From the NCBI GenBank assembly GCA_020747065.1, contig JAGMVK010000013.1, positions 868,001 through 932,000 of the forward strand: a stretch of DNA of 64,000 nt, read 5' to 3'. Within the stretch, counting starts at the first letter, position 1; every line of letters begins with the position of its first letter. The notes beneath the pieces are model-generated. The model was not told the DNA's origin, ran no database searches, and worked only from the letters and a program-made list of their open reading frames with translations. Source of the stretch: Cadophora sp. MPI-SDFR-AT-0126 (taxonomy: Eukaryota > Ascomycota > Leotiomycetes > Helotiales > Ploettnerulaceae). Shown in pieces: positions 11,964 through 23,704 of this stretch. The position numbers were made by a program, and so were the translations under genes.

Positions 11964-13912
11964 TTAGTGCGTTGCAGATGCGGCCGTGCCGTTCGTAAGA
12001 GGCACATTCTCGATTCCAGCTGCTGGTGCCGGCGTGGTTCCATTCACGCCATTGGTTTCAATACCATTGACAGGTGCTGAGAATGGGACATCGATATCCT
12101 TTACTTCCAAGCCGTCGAACAATGGGAAGAGACCATGGGTTTGGTGGAAATCGTTGTGGACTACATAAAGAGTTAGTAAGAGAAAGCCTGTACTGAAAAG
12201 GAGAAGGACGTACCAATGTTAACCAAATACCACGTGTCCATCATGTTCTCAATAAGCTCACGACTTGGGCTGAGCGCAGAGTGACAATGAGCCCAGTCCA
12301 TGCCCAACCGGAATGCCTCGTCCTTCCAAGCTAGGAAACTGATCGTCTCGACGATTGTAGGTTGCACAATCTCCTTTCCTGGGAAGACACCCCATGTGAC
12401 GGCATTTGGTCCATCGCTAGGTGCATTGGTCTTCAACTCGCCAGCTCTGTTCACAGCGTAGTAAGTCAAGTCAGGGTCGAGTTCGATGCGGGCGATGAGC
12501 TGGGTCATCAGTGTCGGCGAGACAAGAAGTTCCAGGTAGGCTTTCTGGTAGACGTATCCGTTGCTTGGACCCCATCCGTAGACTGGATGCGAAGATTTCA
12601 CACCATCGACAGCTGGTTGCGAGTTGATGGTAAGCATGCCTCGCTTGTTGAGTGCAATCAAATCTGATTTGATGGAATCGGCTTCACTGTTGATAGGCGC
12701 CTCGCTCCATGGGAGACTTTCCACACCACCCTCGAGGTACTTCACGAAAATGTCGGCTACATCCTTGATGGACTTGGGTTCACCCCACAGCTTGCGATTT
12801 TGCTCATTGGTTCCCTTCAGACCGATTCCATATGCATCCAACTCTCCAAAAGCAGGCGAGCGCGAATCGCCCCATCTGCCATTGGGAAACTCATCCCAGT
12901 CTTGTGTTCGAGTGACGTAGGACTTGTTTCTATTCTTCCAGAAAATAGGACGGACGTCTTCTTCCCTGCGTCCAAGACCAAGGGACTGTCTCCATGGCAG
13001 TGCTTGCTTCAATGGGCGTTGTGCGGATGGTGTGAGGTTCAACTCCTCAAGAAGCATGCGGGTCGCTTGTGCCAAATTCATGGTGTAGAAATGTAAATGA
13101 TGAATACCGGCTGCGAGAAGCTTGCGACACATCTCGGTCACAAGGCCAGTACCGATGTTACGGACAGCGGCATCATCATTCTTTACTTCCTCCAAAGCAG
13201 CACTCCACTCGGGTGGGATTTTGCAGCCCATATGGTTGCATCTGCGTAAGAAGCTGGCGTATGTATTGATAGGCATAATACCAGGAACGATCGGGATTGT
13301 AATGCCCTTTGCTCTGACCTTGCCCATCCAATTGATGAAGTTATCCACGTCATAGAACATCTGTGTCACAATGAACGTAGCGCCAGCATCGACCTTCTGC
13401 TTCAGATGCTCCAGCAAAAGCTCGGGGTCGTCCTGATCATCACATCCCTCTGGGTAGCCCGCAACACCAATATCGAAATGATTGCCGTATGTCTCTCGGA
13501 TATGCTTCACCAGGTCCTTTGCATAATGGAAGCCTCCTTCCGTAGCCTCCCACTTCTCCTTCTCTCTCGGCGGATCCCCACGCAGCGCAAGTATGTTGGT
13601 GCAACCAGCCTTATAAGCATCCTTGAGCGCAGCATCCACCGCATCCTGTCCCATATCCGTGCAGGTCAAATGCATGCATGTCTCCAATCCGTGGTGTGAC
13701 TGAGCCACGCTCACCATCTCGCAGGTCAATTGTGCCAGACGGCCTCCAGCGCCCCATGTTATGTCAATGAAGCTGGGTCCCAATCCGTGCATGCGGTCCA
13801 TACGATCGTAGAGATTCTGCACTCCTTGTGCGGTTTTGGGAGGGAAGAATTCGAAGGAGAAGGTGGGCTGTCCTGACCGCTCGGCCTCGGCCAGCATGTC
13901 CTTGATATGCAT
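11964..13912 (-). CDS. MET13: Methylenetetrahydrofolate reductase
   Basis: Reduces 5,10-methylenetetrahydrofolate to 5-methyltetrahydrofolate, supplying the methyl group for methionine synthesis in the cytosol. Exons 12214-13912 and 11964-12160 give 631 residues, the usual size for eukaryotic MTHFR. The catalytic half starts FSFEFFPPKTAQGVQNLYDR (about residues 23-42) and includes LETCMHLTCTDM, NILALRGDPPR and VAGYPEGC plus TQMFYDVDNFINW. The C-terminal regulatory half, which in eukaryotes binds S-adenosylmethionine, shows GWGPSNGYVYQKAYLELLVS and TWGVFPGKEI. The final exon adds an Ala/Thr/Asn/Gly-rich tail. The similarity reads closer to yeast Met13 than Met12; this is a judgement from memory. 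It lies head-to-head with nothing nearby, with 1.6 kb of upstream DNA. Confidence 0.95.
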
Positions 13913-15513
13913 GTTTGCTGTTTAGGAGCTCCTCGAGGAGCTTGAAATGAGAAATTGACCTGGGTAAAGAATATTGTTAGCAAGCCAGTAGCCAAAGTAA
14001 AGCCCGCCACCTGTAGTAGGGTCTTGTGAGATTTTTCTGTCCCGAAGTTCAAGGAGCAACTTTCTTTCTTAGAAGAAATGAAGGATCTTTAAGGCATGGC
14101 ACACACCTTTTTGTATTATTATTCCACACAAATGAAATCTGCTATTATGTTCTGCTGAATCTCTACGGCAGCATGTGCTAGCCGAAGTAGCGTTTCCGGG
14201 CCCAACGATCTACGACTTGTCGCTGCATGTACGACGAGTTGGAGATGGGAGGGAGGGGAGGACGAGGAGCGTGGTGTTGTGGTGGGGTTCGACTGTAGTC
14301 GAGTGGGACGAGGATGAGATGGAGAGGAGGGAGAAATGTGCCGAAGTCAGAGAAGTCGGCAAGAGAGAATAATTGACTTGTGAAAGACGTGAGAGTGACA
14401 GCAAGGTGAAAGAAAGGTCCAATCTGCGTGGGCGAGAGAGAAGAGCGTGGGGATTTTCAAAGATGCATCAAGAGGCCGAACCGGAAAGCAGAGAGGAGCG
14501 GTGTCGATTCTCTTGGAGTCAGATTGAGTTGAGTCGAGAGACTTTTTTGCTTAGCGAAATCCCTGTTGCATTCCAGATGTCAATCCCTGTTCGGAGGGGC
14601 TTCCTGGGCAGGGCCAGGGTAGGGCAGAGAAGAGAGAGAGTAGAACAGGACATGAGAAGGAAGAGAAGGAAAGAAAAGAACGAAGGACTGATGTCCGAAA
14701 AAGAAAACTGTAGCTCTTCGTTTGTTTGTTTGTTTGTTTGTTTGTTTTTCTATTTGTGTACCGTTTGCTTCTTCTAGACGACAATGACAAACAGCACCCA
14801 CCAGTCATCATTACCTTCGGCGATATATGTAATATCTGTGGTGTTCCTGATGGTTATCGTTATCGTTTCTTCCCGCCCCTCTTCCCCCTGTTTCTTACTT
14901 CGGAATCCGGCTGCGGTGCCCATCTTCTCTCGCTAACATGATTGGAAGATTTGCTTAAATGCCCCTCTTTACCTGCAGCCGACCCCGCTCGCTCTGCTTG
15001 CTCTGAGGTGTTTTCACCCCTCACTCACGCACGTGCCTTTGTCAAAATATTAAGATCGAGGTGAGGAATCTACCTTCAGACATCGACACATCAGGAGAAA
15101 TGTTTATGGATGAGTATGTTTGTGAAGGAACTCGAATATCTTATCTTTGTCTTCTATCAGGTAAAGACCACTTGAAATGGACCTGAATGTCCTTGTCAGC
15201 AAGCACCAAGCACTTAGGACAAGGATTGAAGTTTCGATAATGTCAACATTCTCCAAAAAGTTTGACCTTGCGAAAGACTATTAGTACATGAATCGAAGCT
15301 GTTTTCCAAATCCGGTACTCAGTACATAAAGAAACCAGCCTAGCCTCCCTATTTACAGATGGCAAATAAAACAAATACAAGAAGCATACACGACAGAACC
15401 CTTTTCCCAAAATATGCTCCACGTGGTAAAGAGTCTAGAGATATGATCTCCTCCACCACAAGTCCCTTCTAGAACGCCGGCAATCCCCCAATTTCCATCA
15501 CAAGTAATGCCTC
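13913..15513. other. Intergenic region upstream of MTHFR
   Basis: Contains the MTHFR promoter and probably a 5' untranslated intron near 13920-13990. A purine-rich block runs from about 14240 to 14700 on the plus strand, followed by a TTTG microsatellite. The rest, to the 3' end of the methyltransferase gene at 15514, shows no gene. Confidence 0.45.
14720..14746 (+). repeat. (TTTG)n tetranucleotide microsatellite
   Basis: About six perfect GTTT/TTTG units run in tandem, ending in a T-run. Intergenic. Confidence 0.9.
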
Positions 15514-17146
15514 CTATCCCTCGTTGGTAGGAGCCGGTCCGCCAGGTTTCCTGGCATATACAATCATACTACAAAATAAACATTAGCTCTCCACAGCCTC
15601 CGGCAGGAACCCCGACTTACAAATCATAATAAGAATGAAACCTTAGGTTCTGCATATCCTTCCTCGCCTGCACCAGGAACAGCTCAATCTGACTCTGGCT
15701 CCACCCATACGCCTTCGAAAACATCCTCAGACTCATCGCACTTACGCCTCTCAACAAATTATGCAGCTCAAAGGCTCCAATCAACTTCATGCGTTTCTCC
15801 CGAGCCCATGGAGAGCTAGGGAGCTTGTACCTCCTCTCAACAACGTCTTCGAAGCCAGCTGCGGCCATGTATTCACCATACCGCGTGCAAGCGTCGAGGG
15901 GAGCTCCCATCTTGGTGGAGGCGTCGAGGGCGTAGTTGGAGAACATCCAGAGACCGCTGTCGGGGGGAGTGGAGCCGTCGTCACATTTCAGGCGAGGATA
16001 GATACATTGCAGCTCCAGGTATCCGCCGGGTTTGAGGGTTCTGGTGGAAAGTCTGTCAGTGATTGCCGGCTGGTACTGGAGAGGTCGTACTTGTAGCATT
16101 GATCGACCAATTTTGGCCAGTCGCGTATCGAGAGGAGGAGGTCTCGAGCGTGGATGAAGTCGTAGCTGTTCTCATCGAGTGTCCAGGGCATTTCTACGTC
16201 GTCAATTTCGAATATGCAATTGGGCGGGACCCTTCCAAGCGTGTCAGCACGGTAACTCTCTGCAATCCGGGCAGATTCCCATACCATTGCGGTTGAACAG
16301 GAGCGATATCAAGGCCTAAGACCTGCGATTATCAGTCAGTCTCGATTGAACTCCAGCAATGATAAGACCCACCTCTGCTGAAGGGTACTGTTCTGCCATC
16401 TAGTATCAAAGAATTAGTGCCACTTTTACAATGTATCATAGTTCCATACATCTATTGCCCATATCCCCGTTCCTTGAAATCGCAGTCAGTCAACTGTCCA
16501 GGCCCATCTGGTAGATACTGGTCTGTGTAATTACCTGTTCCAATATCCAGGATCTTCTGCGGAACATCCGTTATTGGTGCAAGAAATAACCTCTTCTCTA
16601 AGAGCATCCCATATTTTGCATGAGACATATCTATTCTGTCCAGTTCTTCCTCGTCGATTGGTAGGCCGTACTCTAGAGAAACGACCCAGATTAGTTCCAT
16701 ATCCACCGGATATCCGTGCTGATGCATTTGATTGCCAGACCTTCGTTCCCATATGCGGCATCTAGAAGACAATGATATCAGGCTCAGAGTCTGTGTTTAA
16801 ATGCGGGTATATTGCGCAACGCAACTCACAAGTCCTCCCATATTCCTCCACACCTCGTGCTATCGTCGACGACAATGTTTCGGTCAAACTGCCGGATCTG
16901 CGAGCCTTGTCAGAAAGCAGGTACTAAAAACTAGGCAGTTCAGAGCGTTCCCGTACGATGATCCTGCATATGCCGAGTCGTTGTCGAAACCCTGTACAGC
17001 AAGTCAGAAGGTTGTTTTGACGGTGCGCATGCCATCCGCCTGAAGGTCAATGACCCGCTATCTAGCCAGCCAGAGAATATTAGGTACTGGGGAAGATTTC
17101 GTACATCGCTGTCAGCTTCAATGGCTTCTTCTTCGTGGTCCATCAT
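15514..17146 (-). CDS. LaeA-like SAM-dependent methyltransferase
   Basis: Class I methyltransferase of the fungal LaeA-like type. Eleven exons: 17105-17146, 16957-16991, 16830-16888, 16741-16761, 16535-16672, 16450-16472, 16373-16399, 16285-16322, 16091-16231, 15621-16040 and 15514-15568; 332 residues. Motif I is ILDIGTGTGIWAIDMA, followed by VLGLDIAPVQPQWVPPNCIF, FEIDDVEMPW and LKPGGYLELQ. The N-terminus has the family's acidic lead and the TYAAYGNEEYGLPIDEEELD region. Family members range from the global regulator LaeA to enzymes acting in single gene clusters. Because paralogues are many, this should not be read as LaeA itself. It is divergent from the O-methyltransferase at 18729. One intron (16673-16740) starts with the weak donor GTCTGG, so that junction is the least certain. 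Confidence 0.87.
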
Positions 17147-18728
17147 CGTGAATCTGCAGTAGTATTGTCGTTGCGCAAGGTGTGTTCCAGACTTCAGGGC
17201 TTCCTAACAGGCTGGGCGGGGAAAGGGTCCAGTTCTGGCTAGAACAACGTTCCAGCCGACAACAATGGATGAAATTGGTGTTGAAAAAAGGGAGTTATGA
17301 AGAAGTGAAAGATGACAGAAAACAGGAAAGAAGAGAAAATAAAATAGAAGAGGGGGTGAACGTCTTGAACTTAGCAACCCATTTGTACGGACCACTGACA
17401 AGTTCGGATTGGCTTCCTTTGAGAGTTGCGTGCAGTGACGATGTCTGAGGGCAAGCTTGGGCTTGAGGCTTGAGGCGTGAGACCTACAAAAGCAGCCCGT
17501 CGATCAGAGCATCGCGCTAATGAAGTCACTACAACTGCGCCAGAACGATTCTGGCATGCTGGAGAGGCGCTTAACCTGCTTGCCACGCCACCAAGAACCC
17601 ACCTTCAACTTGCTTTCTGAGCTTTCTTCAGCAAACTAAACGCTTGGTGTGGTGGAATGCTGCTCCTGGAGGGGAACTCCAAAAACTAAAGAGCTCTTGG
17701 AAGGATATGCATGTGCAGAGCTGCATGAAGCCACATTTTCCAATGGCCGACTCTGATCTCCAATTTTGCATTGGTTCCGGAGGAGGATACTGCGTATTCC
17801 CGTCATCCCTATTCTCTTACCGAGCCGTGTCGCCCGCCACAGGCAGACACAAGCATAAGTGAACGGGTGGGAATGGCTGTCGATGGCCGCATTGGCTTGG
17901 CTAAATGGAGCTTGCTCCTTCTGCCAGTCAATCAAGGTGTGCCAGAATCGGTAATGATACTGTAATGGGATAACACAATAATTGATTCGACACGGCCTGT
18001 AGCTGCAGAGGAGGCAGCTCGGCAGGCTAGCTGTACTGACGATAACCTACCTCCATAGGTAAAGCCTGTCGGTCCTACTTGGACGACGAAGGCAGGTGGT
18101 GCCGTACAATGGTCAACCAAACTAAATTCAAGATGGCAGCGCCGTTGACTTGCAGTTGGGGGTTGGAGGTTGGAAATTGTGGATGTAAGGGAAAAAAGAG
18201 ACGGAATAGGAGGATCCAAGAAGGAAGCGAGCCAAAGTGGCCTGTGCATCATCACAGATCTCTCTGAGCTCTAGTGACCAGGGCAAATCTGTTGCAAACA
18301 AAAACCAGAACACTCGAAGAATCTCGTACTTGAACCAGAGGTAGGCAGTCGGGAATATGCACAAGTTCTTCTGTTGCTTCCAACTATACAATATCAGGGC
18401 AATGGAACATAAGTATAATTATGTCTTGTGTCGGCGATTCGGATCATTTCGCGACCCGTCCAGAAGCCTGGTCCTTTCAAGGTCTCGCCCATCGCCCCCA
18501 AGAAATCCATCCACTAGTGCGGGGGAAACTCGTACAACAAACGTCCACATTCTTCGAAAGAATTTGGTTTCAATTGAGTTCAAAGCAGCGTTCGAATTCA
18601 TCTGTTGTCTTTCATTTTTCACTGCCGCTTCCTTTCTATCAACCCTCTTTTTGAAGCTCTGATATATACCCTCTCTCAGTGTCAATCCCACATTTCCGAA
18701 CTGCAATTCGTCTATAGACTGTCGCCCG
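17147..18728. other. Shared promoter region of two methyltransferase genes
   Basis: 1.6 kb lies between the divergent start codons of the LaeA-like methyltransferase and the O-methyltransferase. Short ORFs occur on both strands but none joins into a family-like protein. Co-regulation from this region is possible but not shown by any motif I can name. Confidence 0.4.
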
Positions 18729-20328
18729 ATGGCTTCAGCCGACGATATCATCAGTAAAGCGGAGGCCATTCTTGCCAGTGCAAAGAAATTCAAGGGAGAC
18801 AGAGCCGAGCGCCATGAGTTGATGAAGCAAGTCGATCTCCTCTATCTGGAGCTGGAGGACCCCATGGATGCTAGTGAGATATTGCCACCCCGCTTGCAGA
18901 TGTCAATTCACTGATACGCCTAGTGCTGCGACAATGGTCATTTGTGAGGCTACTTCTCTTGGCCCTGTGACTATTCAAATATCTTTGAGAAATGGACCAA
19001 CTCAGATGCTTCCTTGGTTGGGGCAGAGGCTAATACGTCTTGGCACAGATGAATACGGCTACTTCCTTGAACATGATGGTAAAGATGGGTGCATTTGAAA
19101 AGATGCCGAAGGAGGGGAGCATCACTGCTACGGAGTTGGGGGCACTCATCAACTTAGAACCATCCGTGATAGGTAAGACTCAATATTTTAAAATATACGA
19201 CTTCATGGAGTTATAGCCTCCAGAAGCAGCTGACTTTGAAGCCAGTCCGCCTTATGAGAATGCTCACCAGCACTGGAGTGATCGAACTGACCGGAGAAGA
19301 CACTTATGCTCACACCCCAAAATCACGTGCATACCTTGATGGAGCTGCCATGGACTTCTTCAACTTGTGGTAAGTGCTCCCTGCATCATTAGAGGGCTTT
19401 AGACTGACAATTCGCAGTATTAACATGTTCGGCTGCTGTGAGTCCTTGACCTACCTTGCGAGGACCACTTCCGGAACGCTCATTTGCACTCACTAACCAC
19501 TTTTCTATTACTTAGACCTCACCTGGCCAGACTACTTCAAAACACGAACACCAGAAGAGCTCATTGACCTACGCAAAACACCGTACACATTCGCCTACGG
19601 GCAAGACGGACAGACTTTCTACGAAGTTCTCACGGCCGATAAAGACCGCTTTAACATGTTCAACAAGGCCATGATGCAACAAGAAGCTTCTCTCCCAACC
19701 CTCGGCATGTTCCCCTTCTTATCCCTGAAAGAAGAAGTTGAAGCCGAGCCAGAACGAGCGTTTGTCGTTGATATCGGAGGCGGAAGGGGACAATCCCTTC
19801 TCCTAATTCAGAAAGAGACTTCGGCTCTTTTCGGTGCATCGAGTAAGATGGTCTTGCAGGATAGGCCGCAAGTCCTGGATACGATCCCTCAAGAATTACT
19901 TCCTAATATCGAGAAGATGCCATATGATTTCTACACCGAGCAACCTATCAAAAGTAAGTCCCTCCACCCAACTACCTTCGAAGGTGAACGCAATTGACAC
20001 CTCAGACGCGCATATCTACTTCCTGCGCCGTATCATCCACAACTACCAAGACAACGTGTGTCTCACGATCCTCAAAAACATTGCCAGGGCCATGGGTCCC
20101 AAATCACGCCTTCTCATTGGCGAAGTCATCGTCCCAGCCCGAACCCAGATAGGCGAGGATTTGGGCACGTATTGGATGGATATGGTAATGATCTCTATTG
20201 GTGGAAAGGAGAGGAGCGAGAAAGAGTTTGTAGCTCTGTTGGATGGTGCAGGTTTAGTGTTACACAAGATTTGGCCATATGCGGTTGGGAACCAGGCTAT
20301 GATTGAGGCGAGGTTGAAGGGGGTGTAG
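18729..20328 (+). CDS. O-methyltransferase (plant/fungal type 2)
   Basis: Transfers a methyl group from S-adenosylmethionine to a hydroxyl of a small molecule, probably aromatic. Exons 18729-18873, 18924-18943, 19049-19172, 19246-19369, 19418-19437, 19516-19953 and 20006-20328 give 397 residues. The N-terminal dimerisation/winged-helix part includes VKMGAFEKMPKEGSITATEL and RLMRMLTSTGVIE. The SAM motif AFVVDIGGGRGQS is near residue 228. The conserved IIHNYQD near residue 300 carries the expected catalytic-base histidine. Two exons are only 20 bases long. The substrate is unknown. With its neighbours it could tailor a secondary metabolite or a phenolic compound, but no core synthase is in the window. 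Confidence 0.88.
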
Positions 20329-20729
20329 GTGGAAATGGGACTATGGGTTGGCTGTGCTTGGTAGGATATACGACTTTACGAATTGACTTCGATGTTTCGA
20401 GTATGTTTACAATGTTCGTCAGCCTTTGAAACCTGATTCATGACATCTGCTTCGCTTATTGTTGGAAAGTTGGTGATGCCCCCTTCTTTTCGTCCAATCT
20501 GGGCATGCAGAACAGCCAGGAGAGCTGAGGCAAACAATTCAAGCCGACTAGCTATCTACTGATACACAAGACTAGCTACAGCATCTAACCGCTCTGGCAT
20601 CTGTGCAGTCGAATCTATCGATCTACCCCGTGTAAGCCAGCCGGACAGAGTGAACCAATATCAGTCATGATCATGGTCAATGTCCGACAAACAACAAAGC
20701 TTTGGGAAATCCATTCAACGTATAATGCT
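20329..20729. other. Convergent spacer
   Basis: The 3' flanks of the O-methyltransferase and amidase genes. No gene seen. Confidence 0.5.
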
Positions 20730-22802
20730 TCAGCTAACCTGCTTCACCAAAATTCTCTCAATAAGCTTGGCAGCCGCAACAGTCTCCTCGTCTCTCAGAT
20801 GTTTTCCTACTACCTGCAGCCCAATTGGTGCCCCCTCAAAAAACTTCGGATCATCTATCAATCACAGTAAGTCAGCATAACCCAGACAAACCCGTTTGCT
20901 CATCCCAAAAAGGTTAAAGAAAGATCTTGAAAACCCACATCTCTCAAACTGTACTCTATCAATCTCGTTCAACGGCTTATACCCCTCCTCCACCGGGTCC
21001 AAACTCACGTCCACCACCTCACCACTCGGGAACACCAAAGCCGGCAAATCCAGCAGATTCCACAGCATCGTATACGCCCCGTAGTCCATCTTGTTCATCT
21101 CTGGCGCAGCACCAACAAAGGGCGGACAGAGGATGACATCTACGCCGCGGTCTTTCATCAGGGAGTGGAATTCGGCGCGGAGGCGATCGCGCTGAGCGTT
21201 GGCTGCCCAGTTCTCAGTCACAGTTAGTTCGCGGGCGTGCTGCAGGAAGGTGGCGGCGCCGGCGCTGAGGGGCTCATTGGTGACGGCGATGAGATCGGTG
21301 ATGGCTTTACCGCCGTCGGGGAAGAAGAGTGTAATCTAAAACGTATCAAAACACGTCTCAAGCGAAAAAATATGGGTGGTTAGGGAGAAGGAAGGGGACG
21401 AACGATGAGTTCTAAGATTCCCATCGATTTGTAGGGCTCCCAGTCCATGACTTTGATACCAGCAGCTTGCAATTTCTGCTTCGCGTCCTTCAAAACTCGG
21501 TTCATTGGTGGATGTGGATGCACAATCCTGTGATAGTAAACACCCAGATTAGCCAAGCCTTCCTTCCTCAATCCCATTCACCAAAACAGAAATTAAAATA
21601 ACTCACCCATCACTCCACATGATTCCGACAGTAATGTCCCTCGATACCTCTACCTTCTTCCACGGCAACGGCACCAGACTAACTTCATTGTCCCACGGCT
21701 CCTGATCAAGAATGGTTTTCATCAATAGGTTGATGTCGTCGATGCTGTGCGCTAGAGGTCCGATCACACACTTGACAGACTCCTGGCCTGCGCCGGGGAG
21801 TTCGATACCATCGTAGGGGAGGCGAGAAGCGGAGGGTCTGAAGCCGTAGATGCCGTTGAATGCGGCCGGAATGCGGATTGAACCACCCTAGTTTGGAGAT
21901 CAGTTTTAGATGTATGTTTTGAAGTGGAATGGCACTTACGATATCTGTTCCTAGTCCAAGAGCAGAAGACTTAAAACCGATGGATGCACCTTCACCACCA
22001 GACGAGCCCCCACAGCTGAGCTTGAGGTGCCACGGGTTCAGGGTCTGGCCGAAGATATTATTATGACAATCTCCCGTCTACGCGTGCGTCAGCATGAAGA
22101 ACTCAAATTGCATCCCATTTCATTTTCAGACCACCCTTCGAGATTAAAACCCACTTACCATCAAAGTCAGCGGCTCGTTCGTCCTCAGATGGAAGACAGC
22201 TCCAGCATTCTTCGCCAGCCGTACAAGATGCGAGTCCTCAGGCGCGACCTTCTCAACCTGTGCAACATACCCACCACTAGCAACATGCCCTTTATGCCAA
22301 ATATGCTCTTTGGTAGAGATTGGCACTCCATGGAGAGAACCTATGATTTTCTTATGTTGCGCAAAGTAAGCGTCGAGTTCTCGTGCGCGCGAGATGGCGT
22401 CCTCGGCCATGAACTCGGTTGCATTGTTGAGCTTCAATGTGGGTGATCGTTAGCCGAGCTCACCATATCAAATAAGAGATGACTGACGTATGAGGAGATA
22501 CTTACAAGTTGATGCCCAATCGTAGCTCTTTTCAGAAACGCAACAGTGACTTCTTCAGCAGACCACTCTCCAGCACCCATCTTCGCAACAAGGTGCGTGG
22601 CATCGCTCTCCGTAATATCCAGTTCCTTCTGAGTGAGTAAACCACTCTCTTCAGGTACTGAAAGAACATTGAGACGATTTGATGACGGAAGCTTTTCTTT
22701 AGGAAGAAGCCATTGCTGTTGAATGGATTCTCTCAGAACCTTGCGGCTCTTCTCAGCCTCGATTTCCCAGGTGTTTACAGATTTAGTGACCATGTTTCCC
22801 AT
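20730..22802 (-). CDS. Amidase (amidase signature family)
   Basis: Hydrolyses a carboxamide to acid plus ammonia; related to fungal acetamidases. Exons 22506-22802, 22159-22431, 21940-22077, 21607-21887, 21404-21527, 20939-21335 and 20730-20854 give 544 residues, typical for this group. The Ser-Ser-Lys triad is visible: Lys of PISTKEH near residue 140, Ser of CGGSSGGEG near 215-216, and Ser of LGTDIGGSIRIPA near 239. Spacing matches the family. The C-terminus DDPKFFEGAPIGLQVVGK is the usual end motif. There is no signal peptide, so it is probably cytosolic. It is divergent from the MFS transporter, an arrangement compatible with uptake plus hydrolysis of an amide, though the true substrate cannot be read. 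Confidence 0.92.
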
Positions 22803-23704
22803 TATCCTAGAACAGAAAATGAAGAGATAAGAAACAGGTTACTGTTGTCTACGAATATCAAGTGCTCAAATTGGTGGCTGGCGACCTTTTATCATTTCTC
22901 CGCCTTTGTAAACAAATCTCGGAGCCCGTCGCGGACGACGAACAAAGAAGACTGTAGCTGACGCCTCAATTGGACATATTTGGGTCAGCCAATCGACGAT
23001 ATTTACGCCGGATACGATAAGAAAGGGGCTATATATGATCGTCAGACCTTTGATACTTGGCTCACAGGGATGTGGCACCCCCATTTTTGGAGGCTGGACC
23101 TCGCTTAGAGGGTAGCTAGTCAGTTGTCGAGGAAATGCCCACTTTTCAGTGTCATGAACTTCACTTGCATTTATCTTTATCCACCACTAATTTGGAGAGA
23201 ATTAGTTGACACTCAGCACTTTCAAAGAGTCTACGGAGAGTCCTTTGGGGGAAAATTCGTCCTCTTTTCTAAGATCGATTTCTTTGAAGTCTTTCCTAAC
23301 ATCAGCAAGCCTCGGTCTAAGTATACTTGTATTCAGGTACATGCAGATGTGGATCAAGCTGCATATCTCAACATGCAGAGCCACAGCATGAACCGAGTGT
23401 AGGTGGATCAATATTATCCATCCACATAAAACCGCAGCCCGGGACTGATCGAATTTCTAGACCTTGGATCGTCAGATAAGAAATGTACCCTAAGATATGT
23501 TATCTCCAGAGCGGCTTCTATCCCTGCCAATGGGCGTTAAAACATCTGATTGGGCCACCAGACGTCAACAAGATAGCAGTATTGTGACGAGGAAGAACAT
23601 TTAAGGAGATGATGAATCTCCGCGACATGGCTTTCTCACCAAGATATCACCCACCTTGTCTTGAACCCTACCTTTGAAACTCGGAACCAGTCAAATATTT
23701 TGTC
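22803..23704. other. Shared promoter region of amidase and MFS transporter
   Basis: Divergent 0.9 kb region. CCAAT-type pentamers occur at 23527-23531 (plus) and 23549-23553 (as ATTGG), about 155-180 bases before the transporter start. No gene is seen here. Confidence 0.4.
23527..23553 (+). promoter_or_regulatory. Paired CCAAT boxes before the MFS gene
   Basis: CCAAT at 23527 and its reverse complement ATTGG at 23549 lie about 155-180 bases upstream of the ATG at 23705. CCAAT-binding complexes are common fungal promoter factors. The short motif makes chance occurrence possible. Confidence 0.3.

Noticed and set aside
15514..17146. Calling the methyltransferase LaeA itself.
   Set aside because: LaeA-like paralogues are numerous in filamentous fungi and the sequence alone does not show orthology.
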